A stretch of DNA of 64,000 nucleotides, taken from assembly GCF_905220365.1 (NCBI RefSeq), contig NC_061136.1:13495702-13559701 (forward strand), read 5' to 3'. This document shows positions 37,835 through 51,300 of the stretch, one piece after another. A model generated the notes under the pieces. It did no database searches, had not been told where the DNA came from, and saw nothing but the letters and a program-made list of their open reading frames with translations. The stretch is from Vanessa cardui. Its lineage: Eukaryota; Arthropoda; Insecta; Lepidoptera; Nymphalidae. How positions within the stretch are numbered: the stretch's first letter is position 1; each line of letters opens with the position of its first letter. The translations under genes and the position numbers were made by a program.

Positions 37835-38022
37835 TTTTGTCATTTCATGATCTTATTCAGCGGTAAGTTTTGATTTTGATACCAATTCAAAATGCTCTAC
37901 TCATCTGATAATGAGTGGTCACCTCTCATTTTGTCATTTCATGATCTTATTCAGCGGTAAGTTTTGATTTTGATACCAATTCAAAATGCTCTACTCATCT
38001 GATAATGAGTGGTTACCTCTCA
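37835..38022. repeat. 94-bp tandem duplication
   Basis: Unit 1 (37835-37928) and unit 2 (37929-38022) start TTTTGTCATTTCATGATCTT and differ only at one C/T site (37920 versus 38014). The near identity points to a recent duplication. No open frame or known element is seen. Confidence 0.9.
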
Positions 38023-39689
38023 GACATTAATGTCCTATGGAGGAACGATTGCCAAAGTTGTAAACTTTCAAAAAATTTATAAGTAAAATGGATAATTGCC
38101 AACATATTTCAAGTCTCCTGTTTTCAACTTATTGTGTAAATATGATACTTTAATGGAAAAAGGTGACATGTGATATTAAGTGTATTTTTAAATCCACAAA
38201 CAATAATCCAGACATTTATTATCCTTCATTTATGAATAAAATTTATACAAAGAAATCTGTAACGTGCTCTGTCATTGCTCTTGAATTAAACAAAAATGTG
38301 AATTTTATATTAATTATAATGAAATATTAAAGCACAAAACATACTACTTAAATATTTATCCTTGTTTACAAGATCTACATTAGACTACAAGCATGTCTAT
38401 TATTTGTTTTGTAGCAAATGAAAACATCACAATGGTTGGATCTCGTGTCTAGAAGACGGAGCGAGCCGCCCGCACGACGCCCGCCGGCAGGCGCTGGCTT
38501 GTCGACACACTTTTGTTTACTAATCCTATTTGTAACTAGGTTTACAACTACATACCCCAACTTCATATGCTTTGTCCAAATAACTTAGAAAGACACATTA
38601 TAAAACTGTTTCATTAATATTTTTCGATTATGAAAACAGTATAATAATCCATTGTCCTATTCCATCTTTGCAACGGACGTAGGTCATAAGTTATTTCAGG
38701 GTTATATACGTATCTGACATTGAATAAGTTACAAATAAAAATATTAGTTTATACTTCTAAAGAAACCCGATTGGAAGCAGACACAAAAAGCTATTCATAT
38801 TTCACTGTTCCTTGCGTTGTCATTATAATTAGAAATGCTTATAAGTTTATTATTATCAAATGTTTTTTTTTTATTTATTTAAAATAAAAAAGTAATTGTT
38901 GTTTTGGGTGCATTGTGCTGAAAAACCACAGGTATACATTAAAACACTAATCCGTTTCATTAAATAGTGTTTCAATTGGTTTCAATGAATAACACAAAAA
39001 GTTGCTAAAACAATGATGTATTATATATTGTTTTAATAACTTTTTATGTTCAGTTTTCGTATAATCTGTTTTGTAATATTTCAATTCACTTTAATGATAA
39101 TTTGGATACATACTTCCGACTGTAATAAAAAAAAAAAAAAAACTTTGCTATAATTTTACTTAAAACATTTTTAATGATCCTGTATTGTAAATAATGAATA
39201 GAAAGTTTTAATAGGATGTTTTTGAGCGACACGTGTATCCCCAAAGTGCATCTACTGAGCGTCGCCCGTTTGTCGCGCCTGTCCCGACCGTGTAGGCGCT
39301 GTTTACAATGACGATTTGAATAAGACTTTGACTAGTGCTACTTCTTTTTCATAAATAATGAGATGATTTTTTTATAAACATTTACATTCATAAAGTAAGT
39401 TTTTTTACAGTAGATAGCTGTAATACTTAAATTTATAAACAAGGCTTTAATAAGAATTTGCAAAATATAATTTAAAAAATAATAATAAGTAGTTTAAAAA
39501 AACTGACGCAAAATTGCTAATTAAATCAGATACAAATATTATATTTAAGTTTTAATATATTATAGTGTATTATATCTACATGTGGTTCTATATTTTACAC
39601 TCATTCTGCACGCTTGTAGCACGCAGTCATCTATTACTTTACCGGCTTTGTATTGTTGTTGCTTGTTTCAGCTTGAAAGTTGAGTGAGC

Positions 39690-39815
39690 CAGAGTAACTG
39701 CACTTGACATCACAAGGGATATAACATCATAGTCCTCAGGATTGGTAACGTATTGACATTGTCATCAATAGGCAACTATTGAGTGGCCCTTTGCTAGCCT
39801 GTCTTCCTTAGATAA
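39690..39815 (+). mobile_element. SINE-B fragment
   Basis: It contains TGAGTGAGCCAGAGTAACTG, CACAAGGGATATAACATCAT, ATTGGTAACGTATTG and CATTGTCATCAATAGG, matching the family with divergence. Confidence 0.45.
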
Positions 39816-40059
39816 AAAAACAATGTTTAATAATTATTAATAACTTATTTGAAACAAAATAAACTGCCATTTGTTTTGTGAATAAATGAAACAAGACATC
39901 AGTAAGTGTTTCATTTCATTAAAAGGAAACAACAAAACAATTTACGCTTCAAATGTGTTTGCTCTGTTATTTAATATTATGTATCAGTTGTCTCTATTTG
40001 AAGCAATAGCACCCCTCCGAAACAATAATTCATTCCGCATTAGTATTCGCTCACGGTGG

Positions 40060-40260
40060 TGAGTGGTGAGCGGTGCGTGGTGGTCGTGGCGGGTAACAGT
40101 AACAGTGAGACAATGTAGTGGCGCCTACTTATTTGTGATCGGCGCGGGCGGTGCCGCGGAGCCGCGACCGACCGCCGCCCGCCGTCGAGCGGCGCCCTGC
40201 GGTCCGAAACCAGCCGCGGTCTGAGACAGGGAAGGAAGGCGAATGGGCCTTGTGACGCTT
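40060..40260. other. GC-rich islet without a gene
   Basis: About 200 bp of CpG-dense DNA (GCGGAGCCGCGACCGACCGC, then CGTCGAGCGGCGCCC) ends in GCGGTCTGAGACAGG, which contains the near-palindrome GTCTGAGAC with two SMAD-box cores. No frame is conserved enough to be coding. It may be an enhancer or an unmapped promoter. Confidence 0.3.
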
Positions 40261-41631
40261 GGAAGATGCAATCATCGTATCTCAGATAGATATCGACAAT
40301 TTATATTTATTTTATGTATATCATTTTGGCTTGTGTACTTGTGCAGCAGTTATACTTGTTTAAAATTAATTAAATAACTGTTTTATACTTGGCAGGAGAA
40401 CAAAAATTTTAGGCCATATGCGATTGAAAAAAAAAAGAATAAATATAAATCATAAATGAACTTAAAACAAATATTAAAAATGATTATCATTACATTGTTT
40501 TATAACTCGATTACTGAAAGCTTGTAGCGTTCAGTTTGCAAAGAAGCCGCACGCTCTTCCCTTGGAGCGCCGCCGAAAAGCCCACTAATGATTGCCCATG
40601 ATTTATTTGGGAGCCGTTTTTATTGCTGCCTGATTCTCGGCGAGATGGCACGAAGGTGTAATGCTTGTTTGTGTCGCATTGTTTGAAGCTTCGCGCTCAG
40701 GACATTGACTCGGGACAATAGCATTATGTGCATAAATATTTAACCGCTATTTTGTTCTTAGTGTTGATGATTTTTTTTTATCTGACATCCTGCGATTTAA
40801 GACATCGTAATTATGTAGTTTATTTTTGTTTAATTTTTTAAATCTTAATAACAAACGAATTTAATAAACTGTTAAGAAATTGGAACAACTTTGTCAGCTT
40901 TTTTGCGCTTGAACAAAACAAAAATTGCTCTTATTCGCCAGTGCTGGTAACTATGGTCTACTGAAAATAATTATATGGGTATTAACTACTACTAACTACT
41001 TACTATATTCTATTAAATAGAGGTAATTCACAATATGTTATGTTCCATCAAAACATTATTATGTGACATTTTAACGTTATTTCGAATGAATGAATGTTAA
41101 ATAAATGTCGAAGTTAACTTAACGTGCAATAATGAATATCAAATTCTCATATTTATTTATAAAAGTGGGTACGCTTATTCACTACGATAAGTTTCGAATT
41201 GTATAATTCCTTCAGTTTCTAATAATATCGCGCAAATAAGCCGTAACAATTACTTTAGATTACCTAGGTTCTTAAAAATTAAAAATCTTAAAAATCGTCG
41301 ATGGCAGATGTTTCGCGGATTCTGATTTATATTTAGATGAATACATTCAGAACAAAAGCTTTGACACACTTAATGTGTTTCTGATCAATGTTTCCCGAAT
41401 TCGTAAATTCGATACTCAAATTATTTTTTTAGATTTGTAAGATCAGGATATGGGCGGCACATTGTAAAATTGCCCCTAGTTATGATATTATAATTAGTTT
41501 ATCCTTTTGTGTGGTTATCTATCGGCAGATGTTCGTCAGATATTAAAAAAAAGTATAGGTATCATTGTCACGGCACACCTGTTATCCTACAATTATTTTT
41601 GAATAAGTCAATGGAAGTTTTGTTTTTTTTT

Positions 41632-41760
41632 TATTTATTGTAGTGGAAGTTACTTAGGTATTTACATCGCCAATGGGGCTCCAACCTTGGGAGCTAAGAC
41701 GTTATTTCCCTTGCGCTCGTAGTCGTACTGACTACTCGTGGCGTTTAGTGTTTATTGACC
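41632..41760 (-). mobile_element. SINE-B fragment
   Basis: TTACATCGCCAATGGGGCTC, CAACCTTGGGAGCTAAGACG and CCTTGCGCTCGTAGTCGTAC follow the family order after a poly-T. The distal half is missing. Confidence 0.45.
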
Positions 41761-41999
41761 AAACACCATCAGATTAATTTTTAGCCCAGAGGATCGCGAT
41801 TCAACAGGGAAATGTTGCTAGCATTCTTGTCGCCATTCCTCATATTTGTATATGTCACCGTAAGATTACAAAATTCGTTAGATTACAATGTCTCATCAGA
41901 TTGTCATTGATTGGATGATTTGTCGATATATTGTGACCTGTGAAATATGATTGGAATTTAACGTACTATTTTTCGCTATATTGTATAGTGTACAGTGTA

Positions 42000-42140
42000 A
42001 CAGGCACAAGGGACATAATATCTTGATGACGATGCAAGGAATAGTTAATATTTCTAACAGCGTCATTGTCTATGGGTGATGGTGACCACTTACCATCAGG
42101 TGGCCCATATGCTCGTCCGCCAACCTATAACATTAAAAAA
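42000..42140 (+). mobile_element. SINE-B 3' half with A-tail
   Basis: It runs CAGGCACAAGGGACATAATA, GCAAGGAATAGTTAATATTT, GCGTCATTGTCTATGGGTGA, CATCAGGTGGCCCATATGCT, CGTCCGCCAACCTATAAC and then a poly-A run. The A-tail sets the orientation of the family. Confidence 0.65.
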
Positions 42141-42628
42141 AAATCTATCTATATATGAACAAACGAATTTTGTAATCTTACGGTAACATATATATTTAAA
42201 CAATTCATGTTAATCAATTATTATTTTTATCTTAATTACAAATTTAAATAAAACGCCTTTGCAGTTACCAAACTTACCCTTTTGAAGTTCTAGGTTCAAT
42301 AAAACACGACGAATTGTTACAATATTTATTAAAGTAAAAAGTATCTACGTCTAATATAATCCAAACGTCCCAGGGAACAACAATATGTAACACGTTTCAG
42401 CTGTCGTTGTATTCATTACGTGTACAAACGTGTAAACAAAGCTCATGGCAATATAACGTCCGAAAAATATTTCATTACTTTAACAACTACGTCATACATA
42501 CTAACATTCGCCAAATCGACAATCGAATATTAAGGAAATGTCAATGTCAAAGTCAAAATTACTTAAATGTCAAAGCCATTTTTTTAATAATTGTCAACGA
42601 ATAACGGCCATTATGATCGCTTGGTTTA

Positions 42629-42923
42629 GGCACATTACACAATGAAAAAAAAATAAGAAATAAGGAATAGTCGAATCCAGCAATGGCAGCACCGTTACTC
42701 AATTCATAATACAAAAATAAGGAATAATCAATAAAAATAAAATTACCGTCGCGGTGGGAATTTGTTTCATATTTCTTATAGCCAGCCAAAGTGTCGTAAA
42801 ACTAACAGCATCACGTAAATAGTAGCAGGTATTCAACCGCTGTGATTGGTTGAATATTGTAGCCTATCGACTATTGTGTTTTGGTTGCTGTGCTATTCCT
42901 TATCTTTTCATTGTGTAATGGGC
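42629..42923. mobile_element. MITE with about 25-bp terminal inverted repeats
   Basis: The left end GGCACATTACACAATGAAAA pairs with the right end (reverse GCCCATTACACAATGAAAAG), and similarity continues to AATAAGGAATAG with small gaps. TTTA occurs on both outer sides (42625-42628, 42924-42927), a possible 4-bp duplication. It has no transposase. The superfamily is not clear. Confidence 0.65.
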
Positions 42924-44972
42924 TTTAGAGTTACTATGTTTGCAATTTAACTTAAAAATATTAGCAGCTGCCAATTTTCTTTCCTTTCTTTCTTTCCTTT
43001 GGCGAATTGGAAGATATGTTCCTGCATTAATAATAATATATTATACAATATAAAGTGCGAAAAATTTTCATGTCACTTTGTTTACACTTCGCGTACAACA
43101 TTCATTTTAAATAATCAATACATACATATGTAGTTTACTAAACATATTTAAAAATATGTGGATCAGAACTTACAAGCATATGTTATATCTATTATAAGAT
43201 AGTAATACGGTCTTAATAATATCTTCATACTTCTAACCACCGCCTTATAATATTCGAAAAACTCAGTTCATTTGATATATATATTTATACAAGACCTGCT
43301 TGTTTGGTTTTCAATAGAATTTGTATGGTTTTATGTTATTTATAAAGGAGATAAATAAAGTGTCGATCAAAACAATGTATATGCAAGGAATTAGTCGATA
43401 TTATAGACACTAATGACTAAAAATTAAATTAAGTTATATAGTTTTATTGTTGTATATAGATTACATATTCTATTGAATCTACATAATAATTTTGATAAGG
43501 TTATTAATACACAATATAATATTTAAGAAAAAAGTGTTCACAATTACGGACGAATTTATATAACTGTAATACATTTAACATTATTTATCATCAAAAATAT
43601 CTGACGGCGGCGGTTACTTGTGCGTATTAAAAAGAAATATTACACGTGAAAACATTTAAATCAATCGAAAATGGTAAAATTTTTTTACAAAAACAATTTT
43701 GGACCCCATTCTTTTACACAACGCTCATTGACCATTGTCATGAACAATAAAAAAAAATATATCACGGGAAAACTCTTTCAATACAATTCGAGTAATTCGA
43801 ACATCAAACTGTATGAAAAAAAAAAGAAAAATTCATATCTTCGAAATTTCTTATGCTTTAATTTTTCAACGGTTTAATGCATAATAATTAACAACATCTT
43901 AAATAATTTTATACAAGATAAAAATGTTATTATTTAAAAGAATTGCCTACATTTTTTTTAGATTCATACCTCTCAATTTTCATCTAAGTATCGCGGTTCG
44001 AAATAAAACACAAATTTTACAAACAACTTGCCTATCTATAAAAATGCTGTAAAAAGTTAATTTAAGTAACTACAAAGTTAGCGTTACAGAAAATATTTCA
44101 ACATTTTTTCTCTCTTATCAAATTCTCAAACCTAATGTCTTAAACATATTATGTACTATGTCGTATCAAGTTTCAGACTAAATTTTATTATCTAAACTCA
44201 TATTCTATCCGTGTTATATTAAAATTTTAATTTCACAACATATACATTCCTTACTAATAAACATAGTATAACGATTTTATCATTTCACATGCTCTGTCTC
44301 CTTTCTAATGTCAATTCACAAAAGACAGAAAGGGATAGCTGAAACTTTTCAACGGCTATACTATATTTTTAACAGGACCGTACATATACTTATGGTAATA
44401 ATCATTATTACTATAAATAATAATGCTATTTCAAATTGACAAATGAAAACTATCAAGAACATTTAAATTTATCTCCAATAACAGTACTTGTTGTGTTACT
44501 AATATAAAACCGAAAGATTTTGTTCCTGCATATCTTTCCGATCAATTATATTTTGTCAAATTAAACATTCCTGAAGCTTAAATTTGTGCCTTTTCAATAG
44601 TTAATGTATTGTGATAAGTTATCTCAGAGGTCACATTGTAACTGCTTTTTTAATAATTTTGAGTAGCTATTAATAAAAATATAGATTCTCTTTACAGATC
44701 TATTCAGTCCTGAAGGCATCCCTCCACTTTAAATTATCTATTTACAAGATGTCTTTGTGTGCGTGAGATAAATGTAAGAATTTAAATACAAATTATATTA
44801 TATTAGTAAATGCACTCTGATAATTTAATGTAAAGAAGCGCCTTCATCAGAGAACAGATCTATAAAGACAATTTATGCGACAATGTTGTGTCAGGATTTC
44901 ACCAATTCATATTACTTTTAATTTGACAATGCACATTTACTTTTAAAATTGTTATAAACATCACATTGTACA

Positions 44973-44978
44973 TTTATT
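44973..44978 (-). terminator. Candidate poly(A) signal of the hnRNP H/F gene
   Basis: The reverse complement is AATAAA, about 350 nt after the stop codon at 45328. It is the nearest such hexamer I found. In an AT-rich region this is weak evidence, and more distal signals exist (for example near 44187). Confidence 0.3.
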
Positions 44979-45327
44979 GCTTAAAACTGTTATGTAATCT
45001 TTCTGTTAAAAATACGAATCTATAGCAATTACAAAAAGTGTATTTACAGTGATAAGAAAATTATACGTGCAATTGATAATTTCATATACTTATAAAACTT
45101 TCAAATATACCAAATTTAGTATCGAAATTAAGTTTAAAACGACGACCCTGTTTTATAATAACAACAAAACTCATTACGGATGGGTGGTTTTATAATAAAA
45201 ATATTATATAATAGTTTTAAATCCAAATTTTCACATTTCCCACCATTCCCAAAGTAAGAAGTACAATTATCTTGCCAAGTTCTACCGGATTCTATTTCCT
45301 GATCTTCCGGCGATGAGAGGCATACGA

Positions 45328-48300
45328 TCAATAGTTTCGGAACGTTCTCGTGGGCTTGAAGCTGCTCCCAGGGGACGAGTTGAGAAACAGTTCAATGTAG
45401 CGATGGTCCATGTTATTCTTGTCTCGTCTCATCGCCTGCAGAGTAAATTAAAACATTTATACATTAGGAGTCGAGATGGCCCAGTGGTTAGAACGCGAGC
45501 ATCTTAACCGATGATTGCGGGTTCAAACCCAGACAAGCACCGCTGATTCATGTGATTAATTTGTCTTTATAATTCATCTCCTGCTCGGCGGTGAAGGAAA
45601 ACATCGTGAGGAAACCTGCATGTGACAAAATTTCATAGAAGTTCTGCCAGATGTGTATTCTACCAACCCGCATTGGAACAGCGTGGTGGGATATGTTCCA
45701 AAAACCTACACCTCAAAGGGAGAGGAGGCCTTTAGCCCAGCAGTGGGAATTTACAGGCTGTTGTTGTTGTTGTATACATTAGAAGGACTGTCAGAAATAA
45801 TGCAGTATGAGTAATGATGAAATAAAGGCCTGTCTTGGGTCTGGGTGTTTGTGGTCCCGTCGTTACTTCTGATTTCCATAACACAAGTGCTTCAGCTACT
45901 TACATTGGGATCAGAGTAATGTATGTGATGTTGTCTCAGTATATTTAACCTTTCACAAAAATATAAAGATTACTAAACTATTTAAAGAAATCGATTTCAA
46001 AAAGGCGATTATTTAATTTTAACTATTTATTTTATTTGTAGGTAATGACAGTGCACAATATATATAGACGTCAGACGAGTGAACATAGTTGACAAGTATT
46101 CGATAAATAAAAAGGTTTAATATTTAATTTGTGTATGCATCCTCCATACTCCTAATAAGTAATAATAACAGCCTGTAAATTTCCCACTGCTGGGATAAAG
46201 CCTTCTCTTTTTTTGTGGCGAAGGTTAGGAGCATATTCCACACTGATGAGGTTGGTGGATTCACATGTGCCAGAACTTCTTAGAAATTGGACAAACGCAG
46301 GTTCCATTTTTGTTTTTTTGTTAATGAAATATATATATATATACATATAAAGACTAAATATTTGTTGAAATATACTCACTCTCATGGCGTCTTCGTGACA
46401 TTCAAACTCAACGTCCGCTTCGCCCGACGGCCTGCCGCTGTTGTCGTATAGAATATTTATATTCATCGGCCGAATAGGCTTGAAGAACTGAAAACATTAA
46501 AAACAATCTAAAATTAATGTTAAATATTTTAATCAATATTATGATGAATGTTAATTTTAATTGAGCTGAGATGGCCCAGTGGTTAGAACGCGTGCATCTT
46601 AACCGATGATCGTGAGTTTAAATCCAGGTAAGCACCACTATATATGTATATGTGCTTAACTTGTGTTTATAATTCATCTCGTGCTCAGCGGTGAAGGAAA
46701 ACATCGTGAGAAAACCTGCATGTGACAAATTTCATAGAAATTCTGCCACATGTGTATTCCACCAACCCGCATTGGAACAGCGTGGTGGAATATGTTCCAA
46801 ACCTTCTCCTCTAAGGGAGAGGAGGCCTTTAGCCCAGCAGTGGGAATTTACAGGCTGTTGTTGTTGTATAATTAATGTTTATGTTAATTAATTATGCAGT
46901 TCGGTAAAAAAGACTACTTTTGTTACGTTAAATGAGGGCATGTTTTTATATTATATTCCCCGTGACGTAGAAGCGACCGCCTATTTAGAATAACACCGTC
47001 AAAGAGCGGGAGTGCGCATTGCTTTTCCCGTTCGCCTGGTGAGTGAGCTAATGCATACAGAATCTCAACATTGAAAATGCTTTCACGGTGAATAGTTTTC
47101 TTTTGGTACATACTTCGACCTGACTAGTGTATATAGAGTTCATAGTTTTCAATTGCCGATTGAAACCAGTACGCTTGTTTGTTGCAGTATATTTCAAACT
47201 CAAACTCCTTTATTCAATATAGAAGCATTACACTTACTTATTGATTGTCAAATAAACACTACCACCGGTTCGGAAAAAGGAACACCCTGACCTGAGAAGA
47301 ACCGGCGAAAGAAACTCAGCGGGTCTTTTTTTGTTATTTTTTTTGGTCAAATTAATAAGACACATAGTAGTATATGATTAGAAATAGCCAGGAGGCGATC
47401 GTTTCATTCCCAAGGTGTGCTATCAAACATAAACTCGCTAATTGTATAGTAACCTTTTGCACACAAACATTCCTTAACAATTTTTTTAAATTTGGCAACA
47501 AAAGCATTTTAAACGCTTTCTGGGATCCTGTTGTAGAAGCGTATACATTGCCCCACAAAAGAGTTACTGACTCTATGCAGTCGAGTAACAGGAGTAACAA
47601 TTTATATTTTGAATTATTTTAAATTACTCGCGGGAAACTCGATGTGGCTCGTTAAAAATAATAGTGTCTAGCGGACCTCCGTTTAACAATTGGCATCATA
47701 TCCTGTATATGATTTATATTATGAATTATTTTAAAATACTCGCTGGAAACCTGATGGCTTCGTGAAAAATAATAGTGTCTAGAGAACCTCCGTTTAACAA
47801 TTGGCATCATATCCTGTATATGATTTATATTATGAATTATTTTAAAATACTCGCTGGAAACCTGATGGCTTCGTGAAAAATAATAGTGTCTAGAGAACCT
47901 CCGTTTAACAATTGGCATCATATCCTGTATATGATTTATATTATGAATTATTTTAAAATACTCGCTGGAAACCTGATGGCTTCGTGAAAAATAATAGTGT
48001 CTAGAGAACCTCCGTTTAACAATTGGCATCATATACAGGGTGCTCGTATAATAAAGTTCAAAGCGCTTACATAAGCGATATCCTGCGGCGTGGCCTTGAA
48101 GGGCAGGCCACGCATGTGCACGCAATAGCTGCCTCCGCGCCGCCCGCCGCGCGAGTATCCGCCCCCGCCCCCGCTTCCGCTACTGTTCCCGCCACCGCTA
48201 CCGCCTGTAACGTGAGACGGATCTGCATGTACAAATTTAAATCGCATTAATATCAACTACATTCACTCAGAACAATTACACGTCACAAATATAGCAAAAA

Positions 48301-51300
48301 CTAAAGTGTAGAAGAAATAAATATATCCTTTGAAAACTTTTGTATATTTTTTTGTTTAATAAAAGAAAACTTGATTTAAATACATTTGCTGCATATACTG
48401 CCTGTATATGAGAAATAATAACAGATTACAATGACTTGCTTACACGTTCGCTCAGAATCTTTTCAAGAGTGTCAGAGATAAGTTATCAAAGCTAAACTTA
48501 TTTACTAATGCAATACTTGAATTTGATGATTCAATAATGACAAACATGACATATGTATGTATATTAGTGATAGAATTGAATGGTATTTTTCGAAGTTACA
48601 GTTTAAGAAAATTAATATTTCTAGCAAGTTAATAAAAGTAGTAAATATCTATAGTATATAATCACAATATGGCTGACAGCTGTGTCTGACTTCTTAATAT
48701 ATAGAGTATTAAGGGTTTTACGAGACTAGGGACTCAATATGGTATAGAAATAACGGTATAACTAATACCTCGTCCGAACGAACTCCCCCGTCCCCTGTTT
48801 CCAAAGCGGCTGCCATATCTGTCGTTCCTATCGTAGGGCGTGGGTCGGTAGCCTCGCGTGGATTTGAACCCGCCACCGCTCTCCATACGCGATCGATACG
48901 CTCGCATCTCGTCCGCTGAGCTCATAAACACCTCTATGTATCTGGAAATGGGAGGAAGATGTAAATACTTTGTAATAACCCAACCAGAACTATGTTAATT
49001 GGATTTTAATGTCAATTTTAAATTCGTCGGTAAAGGACGTAGTGTCGATATTAATAGAATTTCATATTTAATATCGACAAATTTTCGCTGTTATTTATGT
49101 TTGTATCGTGAAACAAGATCCTATCCCAGAACGCAGTATTTATATTACTTCTAACTATAAGAACCTGATTCGAAGGTCCTAATCCGTGGGTGATCAGCGT
49201 TTAAATCTAGAGGAGAGACAAACGCTTAATCCTTAACTATACGTCGGTGATCTTTGACAAGTCTCACAGTGTCTCATGGATGTGACTCTGGTGTATTTTA
49301 TGTTTTTCCCAAAGACATATTTTGTATAATTCTGCCCTACTGAGTGTAATGGCGCATCCACACATGTCATTTTTGCGCCTTCACTATACTGCCACGCTTG
49401 AGTCAGTGTTATTGTCAATATGTTGCAAAAAAATATTATGAATAACATTTTTTTTTAAGTTATAGGTTGGCGGACGAGCATACGGGCCACCTGATGGTAA
49501 GTGGTCACCAACACCCATAGACAATGACGCTGTAAGAAATATCAACTATTCCTTACATCGTCAATGTGCCACCAACCTTGGGAACTATAATGTTACGTCC
49601 CTTGTGCCTGTAGTTACACTGGCTCACTCATCCTTCAAACCGGAATACAACATTTCTGCGTACTGATGTTTATATATTAACATACAACAATAAAAACAAA
49701 CAGTTGCCTATCTAGCATTTTTGATTTCGAGCTTTATAATTATTATAGGAGATTTATAATTATTAATACTGTGAAGGAAGAAAAAATTCTGAGCATGGAA
49801 CTATTCAATGAGTTTCCGTACCTCGAAGCACAAACGGAACCATTAAAAGATTACTTATATCTAATTAGTCTGTTGACTGTTCGTCTCTTAGTAAGCGAAT
49901 CAATTGACCGGTTTTTTATTTGCAACATTAGTACAATCACATTCTTCAACGAGGACAATGGTCCTCTTAAAAGAATAATATAGTTTTAATAGCATGTGCA
50001 GATTTCGATCACGTTTTTTTAGTCGATCTAGAGCTCTCCTTGAAAACTAGTTTTGAAATAAAATAAACCTATGTGGCTCGCCGGAACCACTGATAACAAT
50101 ACTTTCGCAAATCCGTGGCATAATTTGAATGGCGTATTAGCCAGACACGTATGGATGGACCATTAACTTTGTTCAATATTAAATAAATCAAAGTCCAGAA
50201 GTCTTCCCGTCTTCGTCTCCCGCCGCTCCCCGCTCCCCGTACCGCTCTCCCCGCTCCCCTCGACCGCCCAAACCTTGGACAACTCAACAACCAATCACGA
50301 TTGCCTTCCCAGATGCTACCAACCGTGACACTTTATAGAATACCATAAACAAAATTCTATAAATTTTTTACCCATTGTTTTAATTTTCTATTAAGTTTAA
50401 AATAAATCCTCATTATTATTATTTTTCAGTATTAAAAGATAAGTAACATGGATTATATAGTTGAATTATGCGACAAAATTTTGTTTCTATAGCAAGGGTT
50501 TGGGTGAACTACTAAAATAAAATAAAAAATAACTAAAATGAATGCCTTTTTGTTTATGATATTTGTATATCAAAATGTCATGAGGAGCAGCATTCTAGAA
50601 ATGCAAATTACATCGTTTATTAGCCCTTAATTTACTAAATTATCCCAAATTTTAATCTATATCATAACACCTCAATTACATGGTTTGGAAACTATGATTT
50701 ATAGAATGAAGCCCAGTGGGAAATTATAACTACTTTTTTATAAATATCAAAACTTATCCGTAGCACTATAAAACCCAAATTGATACATCAAATAATTATA
50801 CACTTTATCATATTGTGTAGAAATAAATAATTAAAATTAAATAAAAATTCTATAAACCACAGATTCAAGTAAAAGGGGTCCCATTATTAACCCTCTACAC
50901 CAATATACTGAAGTTGTGGTGTGCATTGATCTTCACGTGAGGATATTAGGCAATATTGCGGCGAAGACATTTGAGATTTGAGAGAAGCATTAAATACTTA
51001 ACTTAAATCCACCAGTTAAATAAAAGTGCTTTATTGTAATGATATCAATGATTTAAATCAATTATTTTAAAGACAATTTTGATGAAATTTTACCATTCAA
51101 TGTAAAAAATGTTACGTAGAGAGATTCATTATTTATTCTCATTTTAATTAATTACTCAGAATTTATATGTAATATAAACTTTAAATGTGATTTGCTGTAA
51201 TTTCAGTTTAAGCAATAATATTTATTCAGTTAAACTAAGATATTCTATAAAAGTTGCTCTTTATAATTATATTTTCTTTATAGATTATATGTTGACTAAA

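Larger units (their letters stand above)
22571..45327. other. Long intergenic region between Dad and the hnRNP H/F gene
   Basis: About 22.8 kb with no protein-coding gene I can support. It holds MITEs (27191-27561, 42629-42923), a foldback element (36682-36833), LINE and SINE fragments, a tandem duplication (37835-38022) and GC-rich islets without open frames (about 23220-23330, 30490-30570, 35045-35120, 38450-38515, 40060-40260). Two AE matches lie at 33927 and 34398. The last 1-2 kb should include the hnRNP 3' UTR. The islets are candidates for enhancers or noncoding first exons. Confidence 0.55.

Noticed and set aside
47601..48033. Regularly repeated units suggestive of a CRISPR array
   Set aside because: The units are directly joined and nearly identical over their full 111 bp, with no unique spacers, and the host is a eukaryote.
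47652..48125. 157-codon minus-strand frame with a 37-residue peptide repeated three times
   Set aside because: It is hnRNP exon 6 in a shifted frame running into the 111-bp minisatellite. The repetition comes from the array period and not from a protein family.
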